Below are positions 46,683 through 57,500 of a stretch of 64,000 bases of DNA, piece by piece (the stretch's first letter is position 1; each line of letters opens with the position of its first letter). The position numbers and the translations under genes are program-made. Source of the stretch: Punica granatum. Taxonomy: Eukaryota; Streptophyta; Magnoliopsida; Myrtales; Lythraceae. The stretch covers positions 16,144,568-16,208,567 of the forward strand of contig NC_045134.1 of the NCBI RefSeq assembly GCF_007655135.1, read 5' to 3'. The notes under the pieces were generated by a model. That model did no database searches. It was not told the origin of the DNA and saw only the letters and a list, made by a program, of their open reading frames with translations.

Positions 46683-47163
46683 GAGAGAGGGAATGATATA
46701 ATCTAGTTAGGGGACCCTTTGCATGGGCATAAGGAAGAATCCTAGGATGATGGGGTGTGGCATAAAGTCGAGCATTGGGACATGCATGTGTTAGCTGGAC
46801 CAAATACAAGAGCACGAGCCAAACAAATCCAACAAGCCATGCAAAGGATGTTATCGCACGTCCTTGGAGGAGACGTCGAGCTCTTAAGCGAGATGCATGT
46901 GGAACATGAAGCCTCGACTATTAATATCCTAGAAGTCTATCTAGAAGATGATCCAAGTTCAAAGGGCTAAATTTGGGCTATTTGTTCTAAGACATAATTA
47001 GTTGCTTTTAATAAGTTGGACCTGTTTCATTTTGGGCTCGTTACACTTAGGAGTTATTTTAGCTAAGTCCATTAACCCATTTAGGTTATCAGCTAGTATC
47101 TCTATATAATGTGAGACCTGACATTTTTTTTTAATTTCAAATAGTATATGTATGTATGTACAT

Positions 47164-47199
<36 letters not shown>

Positions 47200-48162
47200 C
47201 GTACATATTGCTGGAGCATCAGGTCAGGAAAAAAAAAGGGAGAAAGAAAGGGGCCCCACGTGGCCTTCTTCCCTTCCCCTAGCAACCCACCGCCATTGAC
47301 CATTCCTTTTCCTTTCTTACTCTGTTTATTGCTGAAAGGGGGAAGGAAGAAACAGAGCATGAGAGAACTAGAGAGAACGAAAGAGAGAGAGAGAGAAATA
47401 TTAATAGAGGAACAGAGAGCTCGAGATGGAGCTTCGGGAAGAACGGAGACCAGAGGGATGATGACGGTGAGGATGATGGCGATGGTCTTATGTTGTCCTC
47501 CGCCCCATCTCTGTCAGTGACCCTTCTCTTCTCTCTGTTCAAATTCGTTTTTCTCCAAGCATGCATTCTCTCTGGTTAGGCTGAGTTTTTCCTTGTTTTC
47601 TTTATTGTTTTGGCTTTTCGGAGCTTGTGCTGGAATTTTGTGGATAATCCCATGAATATGGTGAGATATGGGGTTTTGATTTAAGGAAAAAAAATGATGA
47701 TGATGATGATGGTGTTAGGCGTTATTTCCGATTTCCTTGTATTGCTAGTCATTGGCTTCTATGTATATACTTGGATTGAATTGGAAGAGATCAACCTATT
47801 AAATGATGATACGATATGTCGTTGTAAGAGAGGCTTCCCTAGAATTTTATATAAGTAGTGTTCGGTAAAAGTTGGAGGATGTAGGAGAGGTTACGTTTTC
47901 ATTTATTTATTTCACATTAATGGGTGACCAGAGGGATAATAAAGCTAAATCGAGTATGGAAGCGTTAATGTTGGTTTTTCTTTTGGAAAGAAGAAAAATA
48001 TAATATCACCAGTATGCGTACTTAAACTATTGTATTGTGTGTTATCTGATTTTTATGCTTATAATTAATAGGGATTATGGAGACTGAGCTTTGCATCTCG
48101 CAGAATCGACCCAATGAAATATTTTTGGATATTCGTTGAGTACTTTATTCCATTGTGAAATG

Positions 48163-48164
<2 letters not shown>

Positions 48165-48202
<38 letters not shown>

Positions 48203-48203
48203 A
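48165..48203. repeat. Compound AT/GT microsatellite
   Basis: About eight AT dinucleotides are followed by about eleven GT dinucleotides. Confidence 0.9.
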
Positions 48204-48516
48204 TGAATGTAATGTGAATATTCTAGTTCTTTGTGAAATGATGCGTTCTAATTATATAAATTGTTAAGATGAATATTGTGATAGTTAGATTAAGGAATTG
48301 GTCGTGCTATGTTCCGTGATGGAATTTGAGAGATATTGTCTTGTATGTTCACTTTAATTTGAGATAACGTGGTGTGATTGTGTTTACTGGTTGTGTATGA
48401 GATATGTAATGGTAATGTGCTGCCATTGTGATGTGATTGGGATTATGCTTGGGTATAATGATGTATGACGTGAGATGGTATGGTTACAATTGATCATGAT
48501 TGTGATTGTTGTTTGA

Positions 48517-48798
48517 CTATAGCCATGGGACCGCTGGACCTGGCGGATTACAAAATGGGCCAGATCGGCCGTTGGACCCTGCGGAATATAAATAGGGGCA
48601 TGATCGGCCGTTGGACCCGGCGGAATATAAACAGGGGCCCGATCGGGCGCTGGACCCGGCAGAATATAAGTAGAGGCATGATCGGCTGCTGGACCCGGCG
48701 GAATATAAACAGGGGCCTGATCGGCCGCTGGACTCGGCGGAATAGAAAACGGGACCTGATCGGCCGCTAAGACCTGGCGGAATACAAATTGAGGTCAA
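48517..48798 (+). repeat. 39-bp minisatellite in the solo LTR
   Basis: Six to seven units have a consensus near gatcggccgctggacccggc plus ggaatataaacaggggcct. The unit is 39 bases, a multiple of three, so both strands show frames with a 13-residue repeat (WTRRNINRGMIGR on the plus strand). These frames have no start context or homology and are treated as non-coding. The units differ by scattered substitutions, so the array is not freshly expanded. Confidence 0.85.
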
Positions 48799-50189
48799 CT
48801 CTTACCGCCAGAGGTTAATAGGCGGCCCCCGCTTATGAGATATGGATATTGGGAGTTGAGAATGATATGTGCGAGAAGTGCGGGGTCACGGTACCGTCAC
48901 AACTCTGTTGCGAGGGAACGCAACCCTATGGCTATATTGATTTGGTTGGGTTGTATATTGTTTGTTTGGTTGGATTGCTGTAAATGTGATGATTATTATG
49001 ATTATCCGAATTATTGTGTGGAAGCCGTGTTGTTTGCTAATTTGGTTTAGTTAGGCTATGAGTGCAAGATGATGTTTGGTTAATGGTTAATTCTAATAAT
49101 AGTTTATATGGTTATAAGGGCAATTGATTGTTGATGAATGAACTTAGTAATCATTTGTATGTATTGTCTAATATGTCGTATTGGTGAATAATTACTTATG
49201 CTACTACTATCTATATGAATATTTGGTTGTCTAAAGTATATTTATCACTTAATATTATTCATTTTGCTTTAAGAATTTAGTGCTCACTGAGATGCAGCTC
49301 ACACTCTGCATACATTTTTCCAGATTAGCTTCCAATTGCGCGGAGAAACCACTTTTTGATATCGGGGATTAGCTTGGAGAACTAGGTAGGAACCTTAGTT
49401 ATTTGATAGATATCCTTTTTGTATAGAATGGACTTGAGAATGTCACGACCTGAAATTTTTGTCTAGTTGGTTTAGCAATATAGTTTTACTAGAATCGTAC
49501 TTATATAAATATATATATACGAGAGCATTTGTAGTAGTTGTATGTTCGACCTGAAGATTTTGTTTAGTTGTACCACTGATGGGAGAGCGAAAAAGAAATC
49601 TCCGGAAAAGTGTATATACCTATTAGAGTTGATGGATTGGTTATATCCTTTGGAAATTTATGAGAAGTAAGTTTTTATGTGAAAAGTTTTTATGTGATAA
49701 TGGATGTCGAGGAAATATAGGGAAAATTCAGCTGAAATTTCGGGTCGTGACATATAAATAGACATGTGGCCTCCGTAGAGAAGCATATATCAGTTTTTAT
49801 TCAACTCGTGAGAGAGATTTTCTCTGAGCTGTTCTTTAGCAACTTCGCGGATATTACAAGTGTGATGACTTGGGATTCTCGACATTTATAATATTGGTCT
49901 CTAGATCCTTATAGCTAACGGGTTAATATTCCATTTTATAATATTGGTTTTTGGCTCTTTATAGTCAGCGATTCAATATTCCATATCCTTGAAACTTTCA
50001 TTGGACGATCCCGAATTTGATTAATTTCTATTATTGTTAGGTCTAGTAGCAGGTTCGTCGAGGTTTGCATCACTAAATATTCACTTTCACAGGTGATTAT
50101 TTTTTATACAGTACTTGCGAAAAAAAAAATGAAGAACTTGCATGTAATAGGAATAAATCTAAATAGAAAAGGTAAAGAAATATTTTTTC

Positions 50190-51600
50190 AAAAATAACTA
50201 ATCCGATCATAATGATCGAGTCAGTTGACTTGACGAGTTAATCATGTTACACTGCTACATTGTTAGGTCGGGTTTAAAAACATTGGTTAAAAAAGGAAAT
50301 TTAAACAAAAAGAAAGACATCTATGAGATGGAAACAGTTCCCTACTTGCAATCTAAAATACAAAAAAAGAATTGCATATATCCTAATTTGTATATCTAGC
50401 ACTATTAATATGGAATTTCTTTTGAATTTTCCAAATAAAAGTTTGGGAATTTTTTTTTTTGGAAATAGGTGATCTGACTATACAATCGGATTATTCGGCA
50501 TAAAGGGTCGACCGAATTACCTAATACCTTATTCGAGTTGCATGACGTAAAGTTTATAATGATCAAGAAAAAAAATATCAAAATAGCACATGCCATTTTA
50601 TTTACTTATGAACGCTAGAGTTTTTTTTTTTGATAAGCTATGAACGCTTGAGGTTTATGAACGCTTGAGGTTTGGTTCCATAAGTTTGCTTCTAACCATA
50701 ATGATCGGATCACATAAATCTGACTGTTCAACCGGGGTACGCTGTTATCTTGCTAGCTCGAATTTAAAACATTGGACAAAAGGAGAAAATTCAAATAAAA
50801 AAGACACATGGGACAAGGAAAATGTTCCCTACTCGCAATTTAAAATTTGAAAAAAAAGAAAATATTGCGTGTATATATATAGTGCTTTTGATACAAAATT
50901 TCTTCAGATTTTTTAAAATACAAATTGGGGGATTTTTTTAAATAAGTGGTATTTCTATAATAATCGGATCATTTGGCCCATTTGGTACACCATATTATCT
51001 ACCTTATTTGTGTCGAATTGAGAAAATGGAAAATGGAAAAACTAAAAAAAAAAAATCTTGGGAAGTTAAAAAGTTAAAAAAAAACATATTCTTTTTTAGA
51101 AGTAAGTGATCCAACCATAACGATCGAATAATTTGTCATAACAAATCGATCAGATTACGTGATATGTTATTCGAATTGGATTTGAAAATACGAAAACAAA
51201 TGGGGTAGAAATTTAAAAAATTTAAAAGTAATAAAATAAAATAAATAAATAAAAAGAGGAGAGTGGGTCAAAAATCCTCCCTTGCTCCCATGGCCCATAT
51301 AGAGACCTATAATTACACCATACGATCTGAAACCTTATTCAGGTCGGATTGGAAAAATAGAAAATGGAAATTTTTTTAAAAAATGGGAATTTAAAAAGTT
51401 GAAAATGGAAAAAGTATTTCTAATAATTTGTCATAACAAATCGATTAGGTTAGGTAATATATTATTCGGGTCGGATTTAAAAATATGAAAAAAGGTGAAG
51501 AAATCAAAAAAATTTGGAAATTCACAAGTAAAAAAGGGGGACGAGATGGGGGAAGAAATCCCCACTTGCTCCCGTGGCCCATACAGGGATCTATAATAAC
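50190..51600. repeat. Degenerate AT-rich tandem array, period about 280 bp
   Basis: Phrases like accataatgatcggatca, aatttgtcataacaaatcga and attcgggtcggatttaaaaa recur at about 50200, 50470, 50690, 50950, 51105 and 51420. The segment 51234-51310 aligns with 51517-51593 (tgctcccatggcccatatag against tgctcccgtggcccatacag), giving a local period near 283. A small triplet of tatgaacgcttgagg-like units lies at 50606-50675. No coding frame is supported. Confidence 0.55.
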
Positions 51601-51605
51601 CAGTG

Positions 51606-52133
51606 TTATCAGAATCGGACCGGATGATGAACCGGAAGGGGTACGGGTTCATGGGTTTATGGGTCCAACCGGGGGTTCGATGGGTCGGACCGCACGTTTA
51701 TTTAAAATAAAATAAATATTCATATTATTAAAAAAATTATGATAATTAAAATAAAAGTATGATCATTTTAAAGAAATATAACAATAGTATAAGAAAATAT
51801 CTATATTTAATATTTCTTACTTCAAAATGATTTTAATAAGTACTTAAAAGTATAGTTAAAAGAACAAAAAAGTGGTGGTGGCTTGATTGGTAGTATGCTA
51901 GTATAAGAAGCAAGAGGTCATGAGTTTAAATCCTTACATGACCAACCAATTTTTACATTAAATAGGAAACCCATAGAACCGGCCGGTTCAATGGAATTTT
52001 ACTTAAAATCGGCCTGTTCAATGGGTCCGGCGGTTCAAAGCTGCAATTTCGATTTTCAGGTGAACCGGACCGGACATTGTGCCGGTTTCCGGTTCGACCG
52101 ATCGAACCGGCCGGTCCGGTCCGGTTCTGATAA
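51606..52133. mobile_element. TIR element copy 1 with tRNA-like core
   Basis: It begins TTATCAGAATCGGACCGG and ends CCGGTCCGGTTCTGATAA, an 18-base terminal inverted repeat with one mismatch. It is 528 bases and non-coding. At about 51873-51940 it contains tRNA-like A- and B-box phrases (ggcttgattggtagtatgc and gaggtcatgagtttaaatcc), as seen in plant SINEs. A clear target duplication was not found. It is probably a non-autonomous DNA transposon (MITE-like). Confidence 0.6.
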
Positions 52134-52424
52134 TAATGATAATAACTATCTTATATGTAATAATAATTATAATATAATAAAATAGTTAATATAAACATCT
52201 TAAACAAAATTAAGTAATTTATCGATTAAAATATAAATTAACAGCATTGAAAAAGCAAAAGAAATATTTACAAACAAAAGAAAGGAAATGGAAAAATAAA
52301 AAAAAAAATTGACATGTGGATATGTGAATAAGAGTTTAGTTTATTAAGATATATATTTTATTTGATAATAATTTTAAAAATTAATTTTTTATTCTTTACT
52401 AATATATAAGTATAAAAACCAGTG

Positions 52425-52956
52425 TTATCAGAACCGGATCGGATGATGAATCTAAAGGGGTATGGGTTCATGGGTTTATGGGTCAAACGGGGGGTTCGAT
52501 GGGTCGGACCGCACGTTTAATTAAAATAAAATAAATATTCATATTGTTAAAAAAATTATGATAATTAAGATAGAAGTATGATGATTTCAAAGATATATGA
52601 GAATAGTATAAGAAAATATAAATATATTTAATATTTCTTACTTCAAAATAAATATTGAATTTTAATAAGTACTTAAAAGTAGAGTTAAAAGAACAAGAAA
52701 GTAGTGGTTGTTTGGTTGGTAGTATACTAGTATAAGAAGTAAGAGGTCATAAATTCAAATTCTTACACAACCAAACAATTTTTACAATAAATAGTAAACC
52801 CATAAAACTCATAGAACCGGTCGGTTCAATGGAATTTTGCTCAAAACCGGCCGGTTCTATGGGTCCGACGGTTCAAATGTGCATTTTGGGTTTTCAGGCG
52901 AACCGGACCGGACATGATGCCGGTTCCCGATCCGACCGGTCGAACCGGCCAGATAA
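52425..52956. mobile_element. TIR element copy 2
   Basis: This is a second copy, 819 bases downstream in the same orientation. It has the left end TTATCAGAACCGGATCGG and a decayed right end (gaaccggccagataa). The tRNA-like core is repeated at about 52695-52770 but more mutated. Similar bases flank both copies (accagtg on the left, aatgataa on the right), so a segmental duplication rather than two insertions is likely. Confidence 0.55.
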
Positions 52957-53199
52957 CAATGATAAAAACTATTCTTAGAAAAGCATTGTCACAATTATAT
53001 TATAGATTAATTTTTAACATAATACCAAGCATAATAATTAAAAAATGCAAACTAAATTTTATTTTAGTACTGCACGTAGTGCGGGTTACACTGTAATACA
53101 CATATATATTTACTGGGTCATAAATTTTTACTTATAAATATTCTGATTGGTTGTTAGATGTACTACTCAATCAAATATTTTTTCATAATTACAGACTTT

Positions 53200-54279
53200 T
53201 CTCTGAAAATAGGACCCGCCCAAATTGGAGAAGATGCCACCCGATCCGCCATGGGCACCCACCCTCTCTTCTTTCACCGGGGAAAAGTGTTGGCTTGGGG
53301 GAACATTTGAAAATCGCTCCCGACCCGAGTCCTACCCCTTGATTGAGCTGCTCGGCTCACTCATTGTGCTTTGCCCTATTTTATTTGTAGCCCGCCCTTT
53401 CCACTTCGCCGCTCTGATCTTCTTCCGGCCGGTGAGTTCCTCTCGGAGCGTTTCCTCCCTTCCTTCCTTCCTTCCTTTCAGTTTCCTTCTCATGTTCTCG
53501 TGATGGCACCGACGATCAAAGCGAGTGATGATTGTTCAGCATTTCTGGGTTTTCTGAAACCTCTCCGAGGTCTAGCCACTAGTTTGCTCTGTGCGTGCGT
53601 GTGTGGGGTGTCCATTTTAACTCCAATTGGAGTCTGCATTTGTCTCTGAAGCCATACTGCTAACTGGGTTGCTGTCGTGTCATCAAGCTTGTCCATTTCG
53701 GAGGGTTTTACTAGGGTTCTTGCTCCTGTCTTGCCCCTGTCTGGCTTGTTCATGGGTGAAACTTTTGGGTTGATTGGTGTTTGATCATCTCTGTGACCCG
53801 TTTAGGCACCGTCCTAGTAGTAACATTTGCCAAATTGCTCCCCAGCAGGCTGTAAACCATTTATGTGGGTTCTGTTGCTTAAATTTTGTTTCCAAGAGGC
53901 TCTTTGGAAGTGGCCTTCAGCCTTAACCTTACTCATTCTAAACTACCGAAAATTACTGCTCTACTGCTTTGTTGCAACACGAGTGGCTGCGCCGTTGTAG
54001 TGTTTATTTCATCTTTTTGGGTAAAATTTTCTGGGTTTATTTGGTTAAAATTCAATTTCTAAGACTTGTCTGGTAAGATTCACAATGGCTGCAGTTATTT
54101 GTTTAAAATGCTCCAAATGCGTATCAATCTGTCGGTGCTATTATCTCTTTCATTTTCCTTTTTAACAGTGAGAAGAGAGTATTTATCATTCATATTCAGG
54201 TATTTGCATTATTAAGTCACTTTTTTTTTCTCCACGTGACTTTACCACCGTCTTTACTCATCGTTCTTGGACACTGTAG
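53200..54279 (+). promoter_or_regulatory. Promoter, 5' UTR exon and first intron of the SUVR gene
   Basis: The base composition becomes GC-richer after 53200, next to the end of the AT-rich repeat region. A likely non-coding first exon ends at about 53433 (ccggccg before gtgagt). The acceptor is at 54279 (actgtag), followed by 38 untranslated bases before the start codon. A (CTTC)n-like tract lies at about 53452-53478 within this intron. No convincing TATA box was seen. Open frames at 53225-53503 and 53371-53649 cross the donor and are not supported. Confidence 0.5.
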
Positions 54280-54307
54280 GCGCATTGAGAATCAGCTTTT
54301 TGCTCCT

Positions 54308-54379
54308 ATGTGCGTAAATGGCGCCAAATCCCAAAGTGAAAGCAGCCTTTTCGGCAATGAAGATTCTTGGAATCAGTGA
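54308..54379 (+). promoter_or_regulatory. Upstream ORF overlapping the SUVR start codon
   Basis: An ATG ten bases before the main ATG opens a 23-codon frame that ends at TGA 54377-54379, overlapping the main frame out of register. A ribosome starting there could not reinitiate at the main ATG. The context of the first ATG (CCTATGT) is weaker than that of the main one (TAAATGGCG). Confidence 0.5.
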
Positions 54380-54500
54380 AGATAAAGTGAAACCTGTTCT
54401 AAAGAAGCTCTTAAAGGTTTACGATAAGAACTGGGAGCTGATTGAGGAAGAAAATTACAGGGCTCTTATAGATGCGATATTTGATGAGGATGACAATAAG
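54318..54500 (+). CDS. SUVR: SUVR exon: WIYLD domain
   Basis: These 61 codons from the start ATG end at AATAAG before a gtgcag donor. The helical sequence with [19 protein letters not shown] and then [20 protein letters not shown] is a full WIYLD domain, which in SUVR4 binds ubiquitin. The next two exons (54605-54637, 54732-55161) keep the frame and encode a charged, probably disordered linker with basic runs (KRLKRRN) that could be a nuclear localisation signal. Confidence 0.85.
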
Positions 54501-57500
54501 GTGCAGCTTTCTGCTTTGATTGGTGGTATCTTATGAGCTTTTATACAGGTTTTGTCTTGGTTGACAATTCTTTGCTTAAATTTCTATGTTGTGTCATTCA
54601 TCAGGTTGCAGATCAAAAGAGAAAAAGCCATTCCGAGGTACTTGATTCTGCTTACTTTTGCTCTATCCTTTCTTGACCTGTATCTGCTGTTTCGGTTTGC
54701 TTTGGACTTTGACCCCTTTCTGATATCTTAGGAGGAAGAGGAAGAAGCCCAAACGCAGGAGCTTCAACGCCCCTTGAAAAGGCTCAAGCGTAGGAACCAA
54801 GAAAACCAGTCCATTGCTTCTCCTGATAATTCAAATCTTAGAATAGGTGAAGCTGCTCTAGTACAGCCTAAAGAGGAGGAGGAGTTTTACCCTCCTCAGG
54901 CCATTTTAAATGAGCGAAACAAAGGGAAACGACCTATTTCGAATGATCTGAACGAAAAAGGAAACCAGTCTCGACCAATGGTTGCATCAGGGAGACCATC
55001 TCGTGAAATTCGTATCAGGGAGGCTAATGTTGATTCAGGCACAGTTCATTTGCCCAAACAGATTCTTCCTGTTAGCAATCAGTTAACAGTGAAACCCAAG
55101 GATGAGCAATTCACTGATGACAGACTCCTAGATGAAGCTCCTCTTGCAGTGATCCATCCTGGTAATTTTATATCCTCCCAGTGAAATGAGTATTATGTAT
55201 AATCTTGGTTGGCTTTCTCTTATATTGGGTTAGATTAGGAGATTCTCAGCGTTATCACTAAATGTTAGTCATTACCATTTACAAAACTGATGATTATTAA
55301 AGTTATACATACTTTTGGATGAGGACGAAAGCTGTCTTTACATTGGAGATCTCTTTTGATAAAAAGTTTTATTTAGCCGAAAAGAGTTTTGATGAGACAA
55401 AACAAATAAACCCTTAAGGTTACATTCCTGCTGTTATCCTCTGGCTCTTTACACTAATATTCTTTCTTTTGCCATTTTCTAGAAATTTTTTTGCTGCTCT
55501 TGTCTATGTTGTTGCACATTTTCTGTCGATTTTCTATTGTTTTCCATTTTGTCTTCTTTTATTATCTTATCCCTTATGACCAGCTTTTATACCTTTGATA
55601 TACTGTCACACCAATTGTAGTATCTTATCCCTAGCCATAGAACGTTCGCCAGATGAACGTTTTCACTGGGTTCTATGACTTCTTGACTTAAAATCTGTAA
55701 ATAAAACATCTTGTTTTACTTCTTGTACTGGATGATACTAAATTTTTGCAGTTCATTTTGTCCCTTTGATACTTTGACTGGAATATGTATCATGCATATC
55801 TATGACCATCTCTTTCTGGCCATCATGATATGGAAGAAATTCTAGCATTTCAAGGAAATTTTTCTGGATGGTTTATGATGGAGCTCGTCTATAATTGCTT
55901 AACATTTAAGAGGATATCTTTGTTACTAATTCTTTATGCTTTGACATTCTATATAAAAGTATGAATGGTCTCTCTTTTGCCTAATACAGCAGAAAATTTT
56001 ATTACCATATCCTGAATATGATGTATCTGATTCAAAAGAATGTCTTTGTTGCTCTGCTTCTACATAAATTCTCTGTAGAATTGTTGTTAGATCTGCTACT
56101 AATGTTATTTGTGAAGATCCACTGGATCAGTTTTGTCAGTCTATTTGATATCTTAATGTTAAAATCTGACAGAGCGATCACAGAATGAAACTTCAACTGG
56201 TAAGCAGAAACTTGGTGGAACGAATGCAGATGCACCGACTTCCTTAAATGTAGATGGAGACAATAATGGGGCAGGTCTTCAAGCATCAGAAACTGAGAAA
56301 CACAAGAAGTGCGAGGTTGCGGATGTCCCCATGAAATTTGCAGCCAACTTAGAGATTGCCTCGTCGTCCTTGGGAGAGGTAAAGTTAACTATAAGCTGCA
56401 ACTCTACCCTTGGGAGATCAGAGTTTCATATGCCTAGTCTAGACGAAGTCCTAAAGATGATGGAAGATAAATGTCTCCGATCATATAAAATCCTTGACCC
56501 GAATTTTTCTGTCATGAAACTGATGAAAGATATGTGCCAGTGCTTTGTGGAATTAGGAAAGGACTGTAATGACTCAGGCGACAAAACAATTGATATGGGG
56601 CCAGTGCAGGATGTGTTGCATATACCTGTCATGGAGGATGCTTGTAATGTTGGAAATGATACAGCAAACCTTCCCGTGCCATCTGTGACATCTGATCGTT
56701 GTAATGAATCGGCACAAGGCATTGAGGAAGCTATCTCCAATGGATCTGCTCGATCTACTGAGAGTACCCAACTGGCACAATCTGAAGGCACTGTTCCTTA
56801 TCGCTTGATAATTCCACATTGTCAAGCAACTCCTGGTGTCCAACCCACTCCCCTTAAAGGAGATGATATCACCAATGGGGAAGAAATAGCCAATATCTCT
56901 TGGATCAATGAGATCAATAATCGGGTCCCACCCTCCTTTCGTTATACACCACAGAGCCTAGTTTATGAAGGTGCATCTGTCAGGTTTTCTCTTGCTCACA
57001 TAGATAATGGAAGCTGTTGTCCAAGTTGCAGTGTTAATTGTCTGTCATCAACTGTGCCCTGTGCTTGTGCTTGTGCAAATGGAGGTGAGTTTGCATATAC
57101 AGTAAGAGGCCTTGTGAAGGAAAGTTTTTTGGAAGAGTGTATTGCTATGACTCGTGAGCCTAGAAGGCGTTCCCACTTCCATTGCCAAGATTGCCCCCTT
57201 GTAAGATCAAAAGGTGGTGCTCCACAAGCCTGCAATGGCCACCTAAAAAAGAAATTTATCAAGGAGTGCTGGAGGAAGTGTGGCTGTAACAGGCGCTGTG
57301 GCAATCGGGTGGTTCAGCGGGGCATAAGTTGCAGTTTGCAGGTATGCCAATGCTCGATAATTGATTTTCTGGCACATGAATATATATTGCTGGCTCTATA
57401 TTCGTATGTGATTCATGGTTTAAGTTTCTGTCCTTCGTGGTTTAAGTGAATCTCTATTATGTGAAAGAAAGTTCCCGGTAAGGCTCACTCACAGAGGCAG

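Larger units (their letters stand above)
47110..49752 (+). repeat. Solo LTR, 2643 bp, with TATAA target duplication
   Basis: It starts TGTGAGACCTGACATTTT and ends TTTCGGGTCGTGACA, with TATAA immediately on both sides (47105-47109 and 49753-49757). Plant gypsy LTRs often end in GGGTCGTGACA just before a methionine-tRNA primer site, which sets the orientation. No internal retrotransposon sequence is present. It contains a dinucleotide tract near 47168-47197, a GAT tract near 47693-47717, an AT/GT tract at 48165-48203 and a 39-bp minisatellite. Confidence 0.83.
44825..50071 (+). mobile_element. Ty3/gypsy element E, deletion derivative with nested solo LTR
   Basis: The 5' LTR end (ggcaggttcgtcgaggttgg, then a primer site) lies at about 44896-44945 and the matching 3' LTR end (gcaggttcgtcgaggtttgc) at about 50050-50071. 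Between them lie a short gag, a fused protease-linker and integrase-tail frame, and a 3' LTR split by a solo LTR. The leader around 45595-45760 resembles that of element F at 30405-30560, so E and F are relatives. Most of gag, reverse transcriptase, RNase H and integrase are absent. The left part of the 5' LTR is missing or too decayed to trace. Confidence 0.7.
46980..50071 (+). repeat. 3' LTR of element E, split by a solo LTR
   Basis: The LTR begins near the purine-rich aaagggctaaatttggg and ends at gcatca, 50071. Without the inserted solo LTR it would be about 450 bases. The segment 50009-50071 matches 44857-44926 of the 5' LTR. The exact left boundary is uncertain. Confidence 0.55.

Noticed and set aside
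47152..47566. Frames on both strands around the AT microsatellite
   Set aside because: They are built from simple sequence and lie wholly inside the solo LTR.
51873..51940. tRNA gene candidate
   Set aside because: Only A- and B-box-like phrases are present; no acceptor stem or cloverleaf can be formed by eye.
44650..53100. Possible 8.4-kb element bounded by gggcatgtgcccgtgcttc at 44660 and gcacgtagtgcgggttac at 53075
   Set aside because: The two motifs match only loosely as an inverted pair, and the interior is explained by other nested elements.
53225..53649. Two overlapping 92-codon plus-strand frames upstream of SUVR
   Set aside because: Both cross the likely first-intron donor at 53433 and include the CTTC tract; no homology.
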